Assembly (NCBI GenBank): GCA_910575005.1 | Contig: CAJTCL010000011.1 | Coordinates: forward strand, 92,195 to 156,194 | Direction of reading: 5' to 3' | Origin: Lachnospiraceae bacterium | Lineage (GTDB): Bacteria > Bacillota > Clostridia > Lachnospirales > Lachnospiraceae | DNA: 64,000 nucleotides | In this document: positions 44,120 through 52,606 of the stretch, one piece after another | Position numbering within the stretch: the stretch's first letter is position 1 | How the letters are laid out: each line of letters begins with the position of its first letter | Notes under the pieces: generated by a model | Told to the model about the DNA's origin: nothing | The model's database searches: none | What the model saw: the letters and a program-made list of their open reading frames with translations, nothing else | Position numbers and translations under genes: made by a program

Positions 44120-44162
44120 TCTAACACATCCTTTCCTGGTTTTTGTGCTTGTATAGATAAAT

Positions 44163-44717
44163 TTATTTTTCTATGTGTTCGATCAATGTGAAATATATAG
44201 GTGAGATCTGTTTTGTAAGCCAGACGCCATTTGCCGATAAATAGAACTTATATCCATCCTGATGCATTTTTTCACTGTTAATTTGCAAGACAGCAGGGGT
44301 ACCATGCCGTTTGCCAACTTTGCAGGCCGTTTCGATATCTTTTGACAGATGGATATACAGCCGGCTCATCGGTTTTAGACCCTCAGTCATAATGGAACCA
44401 AGAAACCGTTCGGCTGTGCCGTGGTATAAAAATTCTGGTGGTTTTTGCTCGGTCAATTCCACATCTACTGGAATACTATGCCCTTGATTGGCGCGCAGCA
44501 GTGTTTTATCCGCGTTAAAGCTGTATCGCTGCTTTTGGTCAGCAGCTACGATTTCTTCTAAAATTTCCAGATTGATCTTTCGTCCAGTCTGATTGATGCC
44601 AATTATTAAATCCTCTACATTGGCCCATCCATGTTCATCCAGTTCAATGTTTGCCGCTTCTGGCTTATGACGCAAGATCAAGCTTAGAAATTTGCTTAAT
44701 TTATCTAATTTTCCCAT
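44163..44717 (-). CDS. kptA: RNA 2'-phosphotransferase KptA/Tpt1
   Basis: A 184-residue enzyme that removes an internal 2'-phosphate from RNA using NAD+, releasing ADP-ribose 1'',2''-cyclic phosphate. The N-terminal winged-helix part has LSKFLSLILRHKPE and DEHGWANVEDLI; the C-terminal ART-like part has LRANQGHSIPVD, FLYHGTAERF, LYIHLSKDIETACKVGKRHG and HQDGYKFYLSANGVWLT. Length and motifs are complete. In bacteria its substrate is unclear because no tRNA splicing ligase of the yeast type exists. It has its own promoter and is expressed independently of the island's other genes. Confidence 0.95.
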   Translation of the reverse strand: MGKLDKLSKFLSLILRHKPEAANIELDEHGWANVEDLIIGINQTGRKINLEILEEIVAADQKQRYSFNADKTLLRANQGHSIPVDVELTEQKPPEFLYHGTAERFLGSIMTEGLKPMSRLYIHLSKDIETACKVGKRHGTPAVLQINSEKMHQDGYKFYLSANGVWLTKQISPIYFTLIEHIEK

Positions 44718-44760
44718 GCGATGTTCTCCTCAAGTAATTTGTATTGTTTTGGTTTAAACA

Positions 44761-44789
44761 ATTATAACTTTTTATCTTTCGGTTTTCAA
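44761..44789 (-). promoter_or_regulatory. Promoter of kptA
   Basis: On the minus strand TTGAAA (44789-44784) and TATAAT (44766-44761) are separated by 17 bases, about 45 bases before the start codon. Confidence 0.7.
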
Positions 44790-44890
44790 CTTTTTGTTGT
44801 TTGTATAGTATAAAATAATATTAAAAACATTAAAAAATATTAACATTTTATATAAAATATGATATAATAATTATATAAGGTGGTGATACA

Positions 44891-45490
44891 ATGAAAGCGA
44901 ATGAAGTTTTGAAACTTTTAAGAATAACCCGTCCTACATTGACTAAGTATGTGAAAGAGGGTTTGATTAAAGTTGAAAAATTACCAAATGGCAGATACGA
45001 ATATGACTCTGAAAGCGTATATTCTTTTTTAAATAAGGATATGAAACGTAAAACATATATTTATGCAAGAGTGTCTACATCAAAACAAAAACCCGACCTC
45101 AATAATCAAATAGAACTTTTGAAACAATTTTGCTTTACTAACGGATATACTATTTCAGGAATTTATTCGGATATTGCAAGTGGGATAAGTTTTGAAAAGC
45201 GTAATGACTTTTTCAAAATGCTTGACGATATTATTGATAATAAAGTGGAACGTGTTGTTATTACTTATAAAGACAGACTTTCAAGAATAGGTTTTGACTT
45301 GTTCTATCATCTATTTCAAAAATACAACTGCGAAATTGTGATAATGAGTGAAGTAGGTTCAGAAAAACTTGATAGACAAGAAATTTTTGAAGAAATAGAA
45401 AGTCTGTTACATTGTTATTCAATGAAATTTTACAGCAAAAGAAAAATTCAAAAGGTAAAAGAGGTGTTGACAAATGATAATAATGATTAA
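44891..45490 (+). CDS. tnpA: IS607-type serine recombinase TnpA
   Basis: A 199-residue transposase. Residues 1-50 form a MerR-like helix-turn-helix (NEVLKLLRITRPTLTKYVKEGLIKVEKLPNGRYEYD), followed by a resolvase-type catalytic domain with the nucleophilic serine in YARVSTSKQK and the arginine-containing ITYKDRLSRIGFDLF. This HTH-first arrangement is diagnostic for IS607. It appears intact and may still mobilise the element. The last 17 bases overlap tnpB. Confidence 0.95.
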   Translation: MKANEVLKLLRITRPTLTKYVKEGLIKVEKLPNGRYEYDSESVYSFLNKDMKRKTYIYARVSTSKQKPDLNNQIELLKQFCFTNGYTISGIYSDIASGISFEKRNDFFKMLDDIIDNKVERVVITYKDRLSRIGFDLFYHLFQKYNCEIVIMSEVGSEKLDRQEIFEEIESLLHCYSMKFYSKRKIQKVKEVLTNDNND

Positions 45491-46498
45491 AAATCAACGT
45501 ATTGAAAAGCACATAGTGAAATCATCAAATCAGTATTTCCCTATGCTTATGAATTTTTGTAATCTTTCAAAAAATTTATATAACCATGCGAATTATATTG
45601 TCAGACAAAAATTTATTGATAATGGAAATTGGATAAGATATGCCGAACTCAACAAAATATTGAAAAATGATAAAGATTATCCTGATTATTCTTTCATGCC
45701 GACTGCTCAAACAGCACAACAAACTCTCCGCTTACTTGATAAGAACTGGAAGTCATTTTTTAAGAGTATTAAAGATTGGTCTAAAAATAAAAGCAAGTAT
45801 TTAGGCAAACCTAAAATGCCTAAATACTTAAAAAAAGACGGCTTTTATCAACTAATTCTGACAAATCAGAATTGCAAATTAAAAAAAGATGTTATTGTGT
45901 TTCCGAAAGTGTTTGAAGGATTTACCATAAAACCTAATTTTATAAATCGAAAAGATTTTGTATCTTTTCAGCAGGTAAGAATTATTCCACATAAAAACAA
46001 ACATGTCATAGAAATAGTTTATAATATTTGCATTGCTAATCAAAAAGAAAACAACGGACGTTATATAGGCATTGATATTGGAGTGACTAATCTTGCGACT
46101 GTTTGTAACAACATGAAAGAATCTGCGATAATTATTAACGGAAAGCCTCTGAAATCTATCAATCAGTATTATAATAAAAAGATTAGTCATTATCGTGAGA
46201 TTTAATTCCTTTTGCAAGGTTTATTCAAATGATACAGTACAAAGCAATAGAAAAAGGTATAGCAGTGATCCTGACCGAAGAAAGCTATACGAGCGGTACA
46301 AGTTTCATAGACAATGAAGAACCTGTAAAATCAAATTATAATAAAGCAAGACGAGTGCATAGAGGCTTATTTGTTGCTGAAAATAAAGTAGAAATAAATG
46401 CGGACTTAAACGGCGCTTATCAGATAATAAAGAAGGTATTCCCAATAAAATGGGATAGAGGGTGTGCGTTACACCCATTTGTAGTAAACATAGCCTAA
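45474..46498 (+). pseudogene. tnpB: TnpB RNA-guided nuclease with internal deletion
   Basis: TnpB proteins are RNA-guided DNA nucleases with a split RuvC site (Asp, Glu, Asp). The first frame (45474-46205) keeps the N-terminal part and the first RuvC motif GIDIGVTNLATVCNN, then breaks after KSINQYYNKKISHYREI at a TAA. The second frame resumes with IPFARFIQMIQYKAIEKGI, continues EESYTSGTSF and ends with the third RuvC motif NADLNGAYQIIKK. By comparison with family spacing some 65-75 residues are absent at about 46200-46210, including the segment with the catalytic glutamate. The nuclease must be dead. Confidence 0.88.
46460..46476 (+). ncRNA. Possible omega-RNA 3' hairpin at the end of tnpB
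   Basis: GGGTGT (46460-46465) pairs with ACACCC (46471-46476). TnpB guide RNAs overlap the end of the gene and extend past the element's right end, with hairpins of this kind near the stop codon. Only this hairpin is supported; the ends of the RNA are not visible. Confidence 0.35.
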
Positions 46499-46607
46499 TC
46501 TGTGTTGAACAATAAAGGAAAACATTATTTAATAAAATTTATAATATATTTTATTATCTTTAATATTTTTTATAACGTTGAAGTTTGATAGAATTAAATG
46601 TGCGATT

Positions 46608-46750
46608 ATGGTATAATATCGCCAGATATGATACGCGCCGAAGTGCGCATAGACAACCATGTCATTGCGAAGCAATTCATGGTATAATATCGCCAGATAT
46701 GATACGCGCCGGAGTGCGCATAGATGTACCATGTCATTGCGAAGCAATTC
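46608..46750 (+). repeat. Tandem 71/72-bp repeats with hairpins and extended -10 motifs
   Basis: Two nearly identical units lie at 46608-46678 and 46679-46750, and a third begins at 46751 with ATGGTATTAT. Each starts ATGGTATAATATCGCC, holds a GCGC...GCGC mini-hairpin and ends in a larger hairpin where ACCATG and ATTGC pair with GCAAT and CATGGT. TGGTATAAT in each unit matches an extended -10 promoter element. The repeats fill most of the gap between the IS607 element and the 94-residue gene, and could act as duplicate promoters or a small mobile palindromic repeat. Confidence 0.85.
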
Positions 46751-46800
46751 ATGGTATTATATTGGATATACAAATCAGAAAGTTTGGAGGCAGCGTTTCA

Positions 46801-47085
46801 ATGAGTTTTTCTGATATGGTTGTAGGGGAAAATGGATTGTTGGTAGAATTACGCTGTAATAATTCTTTTAATGAGCAAATATATTCAGAGATTACGAGCT
46901 ATCTCAATAATCATTTCTCCGAGTGGAAATCAAGCGGATTTATATCTATTTCAGATGCAGTTGCTATCTTTAATTTGATTGATGAACTATCTGGCGGCAG
47001 TAGATTTTGGAGTGAAGAAGTTAAACTGCGAGTAGAAGATGCCATATTTGAAATACAGGAAATAATTAGTGCATTAGAAGTATAA
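46801..47085 (+). CDS. Hypothetical 94-residue protein next to the NADAR-type gene
   Basis: No family is recognised. The protein is acidic and mixed alpha/beta: VGENGLLVELRCN, then helices such as SEITSYLNNHFSEW and DAVAIFNLIDEL, and a C-terminal helix EEVKLRVEDAIFEIQEIISALEV. The GTG/ATG choice is clear, since GGAGG at 46786-46790 lies 10 bases before ATG 46801; a longer frame from 46585 only reads through the tandem repeats. It precedes the NADAR-type gene by 25 bases, so the two are probably an operon and may work together. Confidence 0.6.
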   Translation: MSFSDMVVGENGLLVELRCNNSFNEQIYSEITSYLNNHFSEWKSSGFISISDAVAIFNLIDELSGGSRFWSEEVKLRVEDAIFEIQEIISALEV

Positions 47086-47110
47086 ATCACGTTTTAGGTA
47101 GGAGGATAGG

Positions 47111-47749
47111 ATGGCAGAACGACCAGCGTTTTTTATTCGTCAAGGAAAAGTTGTTAGTGAAGTATATTCGTTTGAATGGTTTTCTGGTTTTGCGGTATCT
47201 CAAAAGCAAAAATCTATAGCAAGTCTACATAATGCGATTATAAAAGCAGATAAAAGCGCGAAACCTTTAGAGATTAGCACTAAGAGCAAAGAAACTATTG
47301 GAATAAAATTAAGTGCGTTCAATCTTAAGTTAAACAACTATACCCTTGAAAATGTTTTTCAGAGTGCTAAAGTTTTTGAGAGAGGTGGTCCTTATCTCGA
47401 TTTGCTTGATGTGTTACCAAAAGAAGTCAAGCGTGATGAGCGGTTACGTAATTCTGGAAGTTTAAGAGCCTTTCGTTATCAAAATGAGGATTTTCCTTTA
47501 ATTCCCAAAACAGTATTCTATGATTTCATCTATATTACTGCTATAAAAAAATCATTTCTAACAGATGAAATCAACGCAATTTCAAATTATAATTATTTTA
47601 CTGATATTGAATTTAATCCAGCAAAAAGTCTCAATACCCAAGCAAGAACGGTTGCAATGATTCAGTTGATTTTAGGCGAATATGGATATCTGCCAGATTT
47701 TGATAAAAAAGATTTTATTCAATATCATAAAGAACACATTAATACATAA
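47111..47749 (+). CDS. NADAR-domain protein of the DarT1-associated antitoxin type
   Basis: A 212-residue protein that opens RPAFFIRQGKVVSEVYSFEWFSGFAVSQKQKSI and continues with LEISTKSKETIGIKLSAFNL, a GGPYLDLL motif, DERLRNSGSLRAFRY, PKTVFYDFIYITA and FTDIEFNPAKSLNTQARTV. This matches the NADAR antitoxins that accompany DarT1 toxins and remove ADP-ribose from modified nucleic acid. No DarT-like ADP-ribosyltransferase is present in the window; the small upstream gene is too short to be one. It may be an orphan antitoxin or part of a variant system. The ATG follows AGGAGG. Confidence 0.8.
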   Translation: MAERPAFFIRQGKVVSEVYSFEWFSGFAVSQKQKSIASLHNAIIKADKSAKPLEISTKSKETIGIKLSAFNLKLNNYTLENVFQSAKVFERGGPYLDLLDVLPKEVKRDERLRNSGSLRAFRYQNEDFPLIPKTVFYDFIYITAIKKSFLTDEINAISNYNYFTDIEFNPAKSLNTQARTVAMIQLILGEYGYLPDFDKKDFIQYHKEHINT

Positions 47750-47770
47750 ATGAAAGAAAATAGTTTTTTG

Positions 47771-47799
47771 TTGACAGATGTATCTGAAAAGAGTAATAT
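47771..47799 (+). promoter_or_regulatory. Promoter of the riboflavin operon
   Basis: TTGACA at 47771-47776 and TAATAT at 47794-47799 with a 17-base spacer, about 20 bases upstream of the FMN riboswitch. Confidence 0.75.
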
Positions 47800-47819
47800 G
47801 AAGTCATAATTGAATAGAG

Positions 47820-47990
47820 ATCTTCAGGGCAGGGTGCCCATTCCTTAAGTGGATGGAATGGAATTCCCGACCGACGGTGATACTTTTATAGTTTTAGAAG
47901 GCAAGTCCGTGAGCAGAAGACGTATAAGTTTAATTGCATGATTTGGTGAGAATCCAAAACCGACAGTATAGTCTGGATGGGAGAAGAGAT
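47820..47990 (+). promoter_or_regulatory. FMN riboswitch (RFN element)
   Basis: The conserved RFN parts are all present in order: TTCAGGGCAGGGTG, GGAATTCCCGACCGACGGTG, GGCAAGTCCGTGAGC, GATTTGGTGAGAATCC, AAAACCGACAGTATAGTC and TGGATGGGAGAAGAG. The element senses FMN and switches the genes that follow. A terminator hairpin follows at 48019, so control is by premature termination of ribU and probably the whole rib operon. Confidence 0.95.
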
Positions 47991-48018
47991 GGTATTTGTG
48001 TATATGATGAGTGATATG

Positions 48019-48048
48019 CCCTGAATCTTTATGGATTCAGGGTTTTTT
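48019..48048 (+). terminator. Riboswitch-controlled terminator
   Basis: CCCTGAATC (48019-48027) pairs with GATTCAGGG (48034-48042), followed by six T. It lies 29 bases after the FMN riboswitch and about 160 bases before ribU. Confidence 0.9.
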
Positions 48049-48206
48049 ATCTTATAGCCTAATAAGATGAAAAACAATGATCGCAGGGTCTTTCTTCACT
48101 TCGTTTCGGTCGTTGCTTAACAAGCGACCCGCCGCAGGCAGGAAACTGACGAGGGATTGCCCACTTTGTTCTATACATTTACCGACAATGAAAGGAGTGT
48201 ACCTAA

Positions 48207-48830
48207 ATGAGTACAATAACAAAAACAAAAGCAGCGGCTCCAAAGGTAGATATCTGGAAGCTTACAATGACAGCGATGCTTTCTGCGATAGCATTTATTT
48301 TAATGTTTTTAGAGGTTTCTGTCCCCATTATGCCGCCTTTTATCAAATTAGATTTGTCAGAGCTTCCAGCTCTGTTGGGAGCATTTGCGATGGGGCCAGT
48401 CAGTGGGGTAATGATCTGTCTGGTAAAAAATTTGCTGCATCTATTTATGACCTCAACCGGAGGTGTAGGTGAATTATCTAATTTTATTCTCGGAGCCTGT
48501 TTTGTGCTTCCAGCAGGTCTGATTTATCAAAAATGGAAAGGAAAGAAAAGCGCTATTTTTGGAGCAACAGTTGGGGCGGTACTAATGGCAGTAGTCAGTA
48601 TTATCTCAAATTACTACATTGTATATCCATTTTACTATAATTTTATGGCAAAGGAAGCTATTTTAGAGGCATATCAGGCAATTCTTCCCAATGTGACCAA
48701 TGTTTTAGAGTGCCTGATTGTGTTTAATGCTCCATTTACGTTGGTGAAAGGATTGCTCAGTGTCGTAATCACAACATTTATTTATAAACATATTTCTCCG
48801 TTTTTAAAGGGGAGCTATCGGAATCGATAA
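48207..48830 (+). CDS. ribU: Riboflavin ECF transporter substrate-binding subunit RibU
   Basis: A 207-residue S component of an energy-coupling factor transporter with about six membrane segments. Its placement directly after an FMN riboswitch and before the rib genes supports riboflavin as substrate, and LDLSELPALLGAFAMGPVSGVMICLVKNLLH matches RibU proteins. It has no ATPase; it relies on shared EcfAAT subunits encoded elsewhere. The ATG at 48207 follows AAGGAG. Confidence 0.92.
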   Translation: MSTITKTKAAAPKVDIWKLTMTAMLSAIAFILMFLEVSVPIMPPFIKLDLSELPALLGAFAMGPVSGVMICLVKNLLHLFMTSTGGVGELSNFILGACFVLPAGLIYQKWKGKKSAIFGATVGAVLMAVVSIISNYYIVYPFYYNFMAKEAILEAYQAILPNVTNVLECLIVFNAPFTLVKGLLSVVITTFIYKHISPFLKGSYRNR

Positions 48831-48865
48831 GCAATAAATTTAAAGGGACAGAAAGAAGGAAATTT

Positions 48866-50149
48866 ATGGGAGAGTTAGAAAGTAAAGAGAAAACAGAACG
48901 AACGCCTGAGGACTACATGCAAATGGTTCTTGAGTTGGCACGTCGGGGAGAAGGAAAAGTATCACCCAATCCAATGGTCGGCTGTGTAGTGGTCAAGGAA
49001 GGCCGGGTGATAGCCACAGGATATCACGAAGCATATGGCGGGTATCATGCAGAGCGCAATGCCCTGCTGCACTGTACAGAGGATCCCACAGGCGCAGAGC
49101 TTTATGTGAATTTGGAACCCTGTTGTCATTATGGCAAGACACCGCCCTGTACAGAAATTATTCTGGAAAAAAAGATTAAAAAAGTCTATGTGGGCTGTCT
49201 GGATTCCAATCCCAAGGTGGCAGGAAAAGGGATTGAGATTTTGCGGGAGCATGGCGTATCGGTGGAGACTGGGATTTTAGAGCAGGAATGCCGTGCATTA
49301 AACGAAGTATTTTTTCACTATATGGAACAAAAGATGCCCTTTGTGGCGATGAAATATGCCATGACTTTGGATGGCAAAATTGCCTGTGAGACAGGAGATT
49401 CCAAATGGGTGACGGAAGCAGAAACAAGAGGGTATGTGCAGCGTCTGCGCAATCGTTATCGGGGAATTATGGCGGGAATTGGTACTGTGCTTGCAGATGA
49501 TCCAATGTTAAACTGTCGTCTGAAGGGGGGCAGGAATCCAGTACGGATCATCTGTGATGCCAGGCTGCGGATCCCTTGGGACAGTCAGATTGTGGCCACA
49601 GCCAAAGAGATTGAGACAATCATAGTCTGGAATTATCGGGCAGCAGAACAATTCTATAGCATGGACAAAGATGCGGAACATCCAAAAGAAGAAAAACAGC
49701 GGCAGGAACATACAAAAGAGACACAAAGAAGAGATCACAAGGCTTATCAGAGAATACCAGATCGATTGACAGAAACGATGGTCTATCTTGAAAGTAAGGG
49801 CATCACCCTGTTGGAAAATCCCTTGAAATCAGGAACAACAGTGCCTCAGTTGGATTTAAAGGTGCTTTTTGCTCAATTGGCGGCGAGAGGGATAGACAGT
49901 ATCTTGCTGGAAGGCGGGGGAACTTTAAACGCTTCTGCACTGCGGCAAAATCTGGTACAGCGTGTCTATGCTTTTATTGCCCCCAAGCTGGTGGCAGGGG
50001 CGAATGCCAAGACGCCAGTGGAGGGAGAAGGAATTTCTTATATGAAGGATGCTGTAAAATTAGAACATATACAAGTTAGCCTTTTTGGAGTTGATATTTG
50101 TGTCAGCGGAAGGGTTGGAGAGGAGAATACATGTTTACCGGAATCATAG
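48866..50149 (+). CDS. ribD: Bifunctional pyrimidine deaminase/reductase RibD
   Basis: A 427-residue enzyme for two successive steps of riboflavin synthesis. The N-terminal deaminase domain has the zinc site HAERN (His61, Glu63) and PCCHYGKTPPC. The reductase domain spans about 158-420 (MKYAMTLDGKIA, GTVLADDPMLNCR, LLEGGGTLNAS). Residues about 261-305 form a Gln/Glu/Lys/Arg-rich insertion not seen in typical RibD, which explains the extra length over the usual 360-370. The end overlaps ribE by 19 bases. Confidence 0.95.
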   Translation: MGELESKEKTERTPEDYMQMVLELARRGEGKVSPNPMVGCVVVKEGRVIATGYHEAYGGYHAERNALLHCTEDPTGAELYVNLEPCCHYGKTPPCTEIILEKKIKKVYVGCLDSNPKVAGKGIEILREHGVSVETGILEQECRALNEVFFHYMEQKMPFVAMKYAMTLDGKIACETGDSKWVTEAETRGYVQRLRNRYRGIMAGIGTVLADDPMLNCRLKGGRNPVRIICDARLRIPWDSQIVATAKEIETIIVWNYRAAEQFYSMDKDAEHPKEEKQRQEHTKETQRRDHKAYQRIPDRLTETMVYLESKGITLLENPLKSGTTVPQLDLKVLFAQLAARGIDSILLEGGGTLNASALRQNLVQRVYAFIAPKLVAGANAKTPVEGEGISYMKDAVKLEHIQVSLFGVDICVSGRVGEENTCLPES

Positions 50150-50781
50150 AGGAGACTGGAATTTTGTCTGAGAAAAAGCAGGGGGCAGTATCAGCACAAG
50201 TGAAGATCCGCTGCCAAAAGGTGCTTGAGGGCACAAAAGTTGGCGACAGCATTGCTGTAAATGGAATCTGCCTTACGGTCACTTCTCTGGCAAAAGATGG
50301 ATTTTGCGCGGATGTGATGGCGGAAACCATGCGCCGCAGCAGCCTTTCTGAGATTGCAGTGCCAGGCGTGGTAAATTTAGAGCGTGCAATGGCGGCCGAT
50401 GGCAGGTTTGGCGGCCATATTGTTTCTGGCCATATTGATGGAACAGGGCAAATTGCGTCTGTTTGTCAGGAGGAAAATGCTGTCTGGTATACGATAAAGG
50501 CAGAGGAGGCGCTGCTTCGCTATATTGTGGAGAAAGGTTCTGTAGCTGTTGATGGAATCAGCCTGACAGTGGCAAAAGTGACAGAACAGGATTTTCAGGT
50601 GTCTGTGATTCCACATACTCGCCAAGAGACGTCACTGACAGAAAAAGCGGCGGGCAGTATCGTAAATTTAGAATGTGATGTGGTGGGCAAGTATGTGGAA
50701 AAATTTTTGCTGGGAACAAAAAAACAGGAGAAACAGAGTAGAATATCAGAAAACTTTTTAAAAGAACATGGATTTTTCTGA
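50131..50781 (+). CDS. ribE: Riboflavin synthase alpha chain
   Basis: The 216-residue enzyme dismutates two 6,7-dimethyl-8-ribityllumazine molecules into riboflavin. It contains the two homologous lumazine-binding barrels: MFTGIIEETG with VNGICLTVTSL, and GGHIVSGHIDGTG with VDGISLTVAKV. The start is the ATG at 50131 behind GGAGAGGAG, so the gene overlaps the end of ribD. Confidence 0.95.
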   Translation: MFTGIIEETGILSEKKQGAVSAQVKIRCQKVLEGTKVGDSIAVNGICLTVTSLAKDGFCADVMAETMRRSSLSEIAVPGVVNLERAMAADGRFGGHIVSGHIDGTGQIASVCQEENAVWYTIKAEEALLRYIVEKGSVAVDGISLTVAKVTEQDFQVSVIPHTRQETSLTEKAAGSIVNLECDVVGKYVEKFLLGTKKQEKQSRISENFLKEHGFF

Positions 50782-50798
50782 GAAAGGATGTATGAGAG

Positions 50799-52001
50799 AT
50801 GAGTAAAAAATTGGATTCTGTGGAACAGGCATTAGAGGATATCCGTCAGGGAAAGATTGTGATGGTAATTGATGACCCTGATCGGGAAAATGAAGGAGAT
50901 TTCATCTGTGCGGCAGAATTTGCCACTCCAGAAAATATTAATTTTATGGCGACACATGGCAAAGGATTGATCTGTATGCCAATGGACAAATCGCTCTGTA
51001 AGCAGCTTGGGCTCAAACAGATGGTAGAACAGAACACGGATAATCATCAGACGGCGTTTACTGTGTCGATCGATGGGATTAACACAGAGACAGGAATTTC
51101 TGCTTATGAGCGTTCAGAGACAGCACTGTTGGCGGTCAAGGATGGGGCGAAACCAGAGGATTTTCGCAGACCAGGGCATATGTTTCCTTTGGAGGCCAGA
51201 GAAGGCGGGGTTCTTAAACGCACCGGCCACACAGAGGCAACCGTAGATTTGGCAGTACTTGCAGGCTTGAAGCCTTGTGGGTTATGTTGTGAGATTATGC
51301 GGGAAGACGGAACGATGATGCGCACCACAGAGCTTTTGGAACTTGCCGAAAAGTTTCAGATGACAGTAATCACTGTGGCCGATCTGGTACGCTACCGCAT
51401 GGAGCAGGATAGTTTGGTTCAACAGGAGGCACATGCCAAAATGCCCACAAAATATGGGGAATTTGAAATTTATGGATATGTCAATAAACTAAATGGGGAG
51501 CACCATGTAGCCTTGGTAATGGGAGATGTCTCAGATGGCAAGCCAGTCTTGTGTCGTGTGCATTCCGAATGTCTGACAGGAGATGTGTTCGGTTCCGGCC
51601 GCTGCGATTGTGGAGAGCAGTTGGATGCTGCCATGAAAGCAATTGCCGAAGAAGGAAGAGGCATTCTTTTGTATATGCGTCAGGAGGGCAGAGGCATTGG
51701 GTTAATCAACAAACTGAAAGCCTATGAACTTCAGGAACAGGGATTTGATACGGTTGAGGCCAATGTAAAACTGGGCTTTGCGCCAGATTTACGAGATTAC
51801 GGCATTGGCGCCCAGATCCTGCATGATCTAGGAGCCAGAAAACTGAGACTGTTGACCAATAATCCCAGGAAAATTACAGGATTGAGTGGTTATGGAATTT
51901 CCATTGAGGAGCGTGTGCCGATTCAGATGCCGGCAAAAAAGACCGATGTGTTTTATTTAAAGACAAAGCAGAATAAAATGCAGCATATGACTAATTATTG
52001 A
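50799..52001 (+). CDS. ribBA: Bifunctional DHBP synthase/GTP cyclohydrolase II
   Basis: A 400-residue fusion supplying both precursors of riboflavin: 3,4-dihydroxy-2-butanone 4-phosphate (residues 1-200, with [11 protein letters not shown] and GHTEATVDL) and the pyrimidine from GTP (residues about 205-400, with the zinc motif [17 protein letters not shown] and the MRQEGRGIG loop). Both active sites look complete. It lies 17 bases after ribE. Confidence 0.97.
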   Translation: MSKKLDSVEQALEDIRQGKIVMVIDDPDRENEGDFICAAEFATPENINFMATHGKGLICMPMDKSLCKQLGLKQMVEQNTDNHQTAFTVSIDGINTETGISAYERSETALLAVKDGAKPEDFRRPGHMFPLEAREGGVLKRTGHTEATVDLAVLAGLKPCGLCCEIMREDGTMMRTTELLELAEKFQMTVITVADLVRYRMEQDSLVQQEAHAKMPTKYGEFEIYGYVNKLNGEHHVALVMGDVSDGKPVLCRVHSECLTGDVFGSGRCDCGEQLDAAMKAIAEEGRGILLYMRQEGRGIGLINKLKAYELQEQGFDTVEANVKLGFAPDLRDYGIGAQILHDLGARKLRLLTNNPRKITGLSGYGISIEERVPIQMPAKKTDVFYLKTKQNKMQHMTNY

Positions 52002-52126
52002 TGGGTATTTAGATGGCAGGCGATGGTAAGATACCAATGAGGCAGAAGGAAATTTTAACTAATAATGTGTCATGTTCATTTAGAGATGTTATACTAAGTT
52101 ATTGTTAAAACGAAAGGAGAAGAAAG

Positions 52127-52591
52127 ATGAGAGTATTAGAAGGAAAAGTAGTAGCAAGTGAGGTAAAAATTGGAATTGTGGCTTCTAGGTTTAATGAGTT
52201 TATTGTATCTAAGTTGGTGGGAGGTGCCCAGGACGCTTTGATTCGTCATGGAGTGGCGGATGATGATATTACCCTTGCCTGGGTGCCAGGAGCATTTGAG
52301 ATTCCATTGACTGCCCAGAAAATGGCGGAAAGTGGGCAGTATGATGCTATTATCTGTCTGGGTGCGGTGATTAAAGGAGCTACCAGCCATTATGATTATG
52401 TGTGCGCAGAAGTCAGTAAAGGAGTGGCTGCTGTGGGACTTAAGACAGAACTTCCTGTTATTTTTGGCGTTGTCACTACAGATAATATTGAACAGGCGAT
52501 TGAACGTGCTGGGACCAAGGCAGGAAATAAAGGTTATGATGCAGCATGTACAGCAATTGAGATGATAAATTTATATAAAAGCATGAAGTAG
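52127..52591 (+). CDS. ribH: 6,7-dimethyl-8-ribityllumazine synthase
   Basis: The 154-residue lumazine synthase condenses the RibA- and RibB-derived intermediates and assembles into capsids. It has the [10 protein letters not shown] substrate-binding start, WVPGAFEIP, the [14 protein letters not shown] loop with the catalytic histidine and the [14 protein letters not shown] stretch. A 125-base gap separates it from ribBA; the next gene starts only 15 bases downstream. Confidence 0.96.
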   Translation: MRVLEGKVVASEVKIGIVASRFNEFIVSKLVGGAQDALIRHGVADDDITLAWVPGAFEIPLTAQKMAESGQYDAIICLGAVIKGATSHYDYVCAEVSKGVAAVGLKTELPVIFGVVTTDNIEQAIERAGTKAGNKGYDAACTAIEMINLYKSMK

Positions 52592-52606
52592 GAAGGCATC
52601 AGGAAA

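Larger units (their letters stand above)
44830..46560 (+). mobile_element. IS607-family insertion sequence with internally deleted tnpB
   Basis: The element holds a serine-recombinase tnpA and a tnpB in the standard overlapping order. The left end lies in the AT-rich stretch upstream of tnpA and the right end in the AT-rich stretch after 46498; neither end can be fixed exactly, since IS607 elements make no inverted repeats or clear target duplications. It separates kptA from the NADAR-type gene, both of which may involve ADP-ribose chemistry. Confidence 0.75.

Noticed and set aside
46608..46750. CRISPR array
   Set aside because: The units are contiguous and nearly identical along their full length with no spacers and no cas genes.
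48077..48472. 131-codon open frame overlapping ribU
   Set aside because: It overlaps ribU in another frame and covers the leader; ribU has the proper binding site and membrane protein composition.
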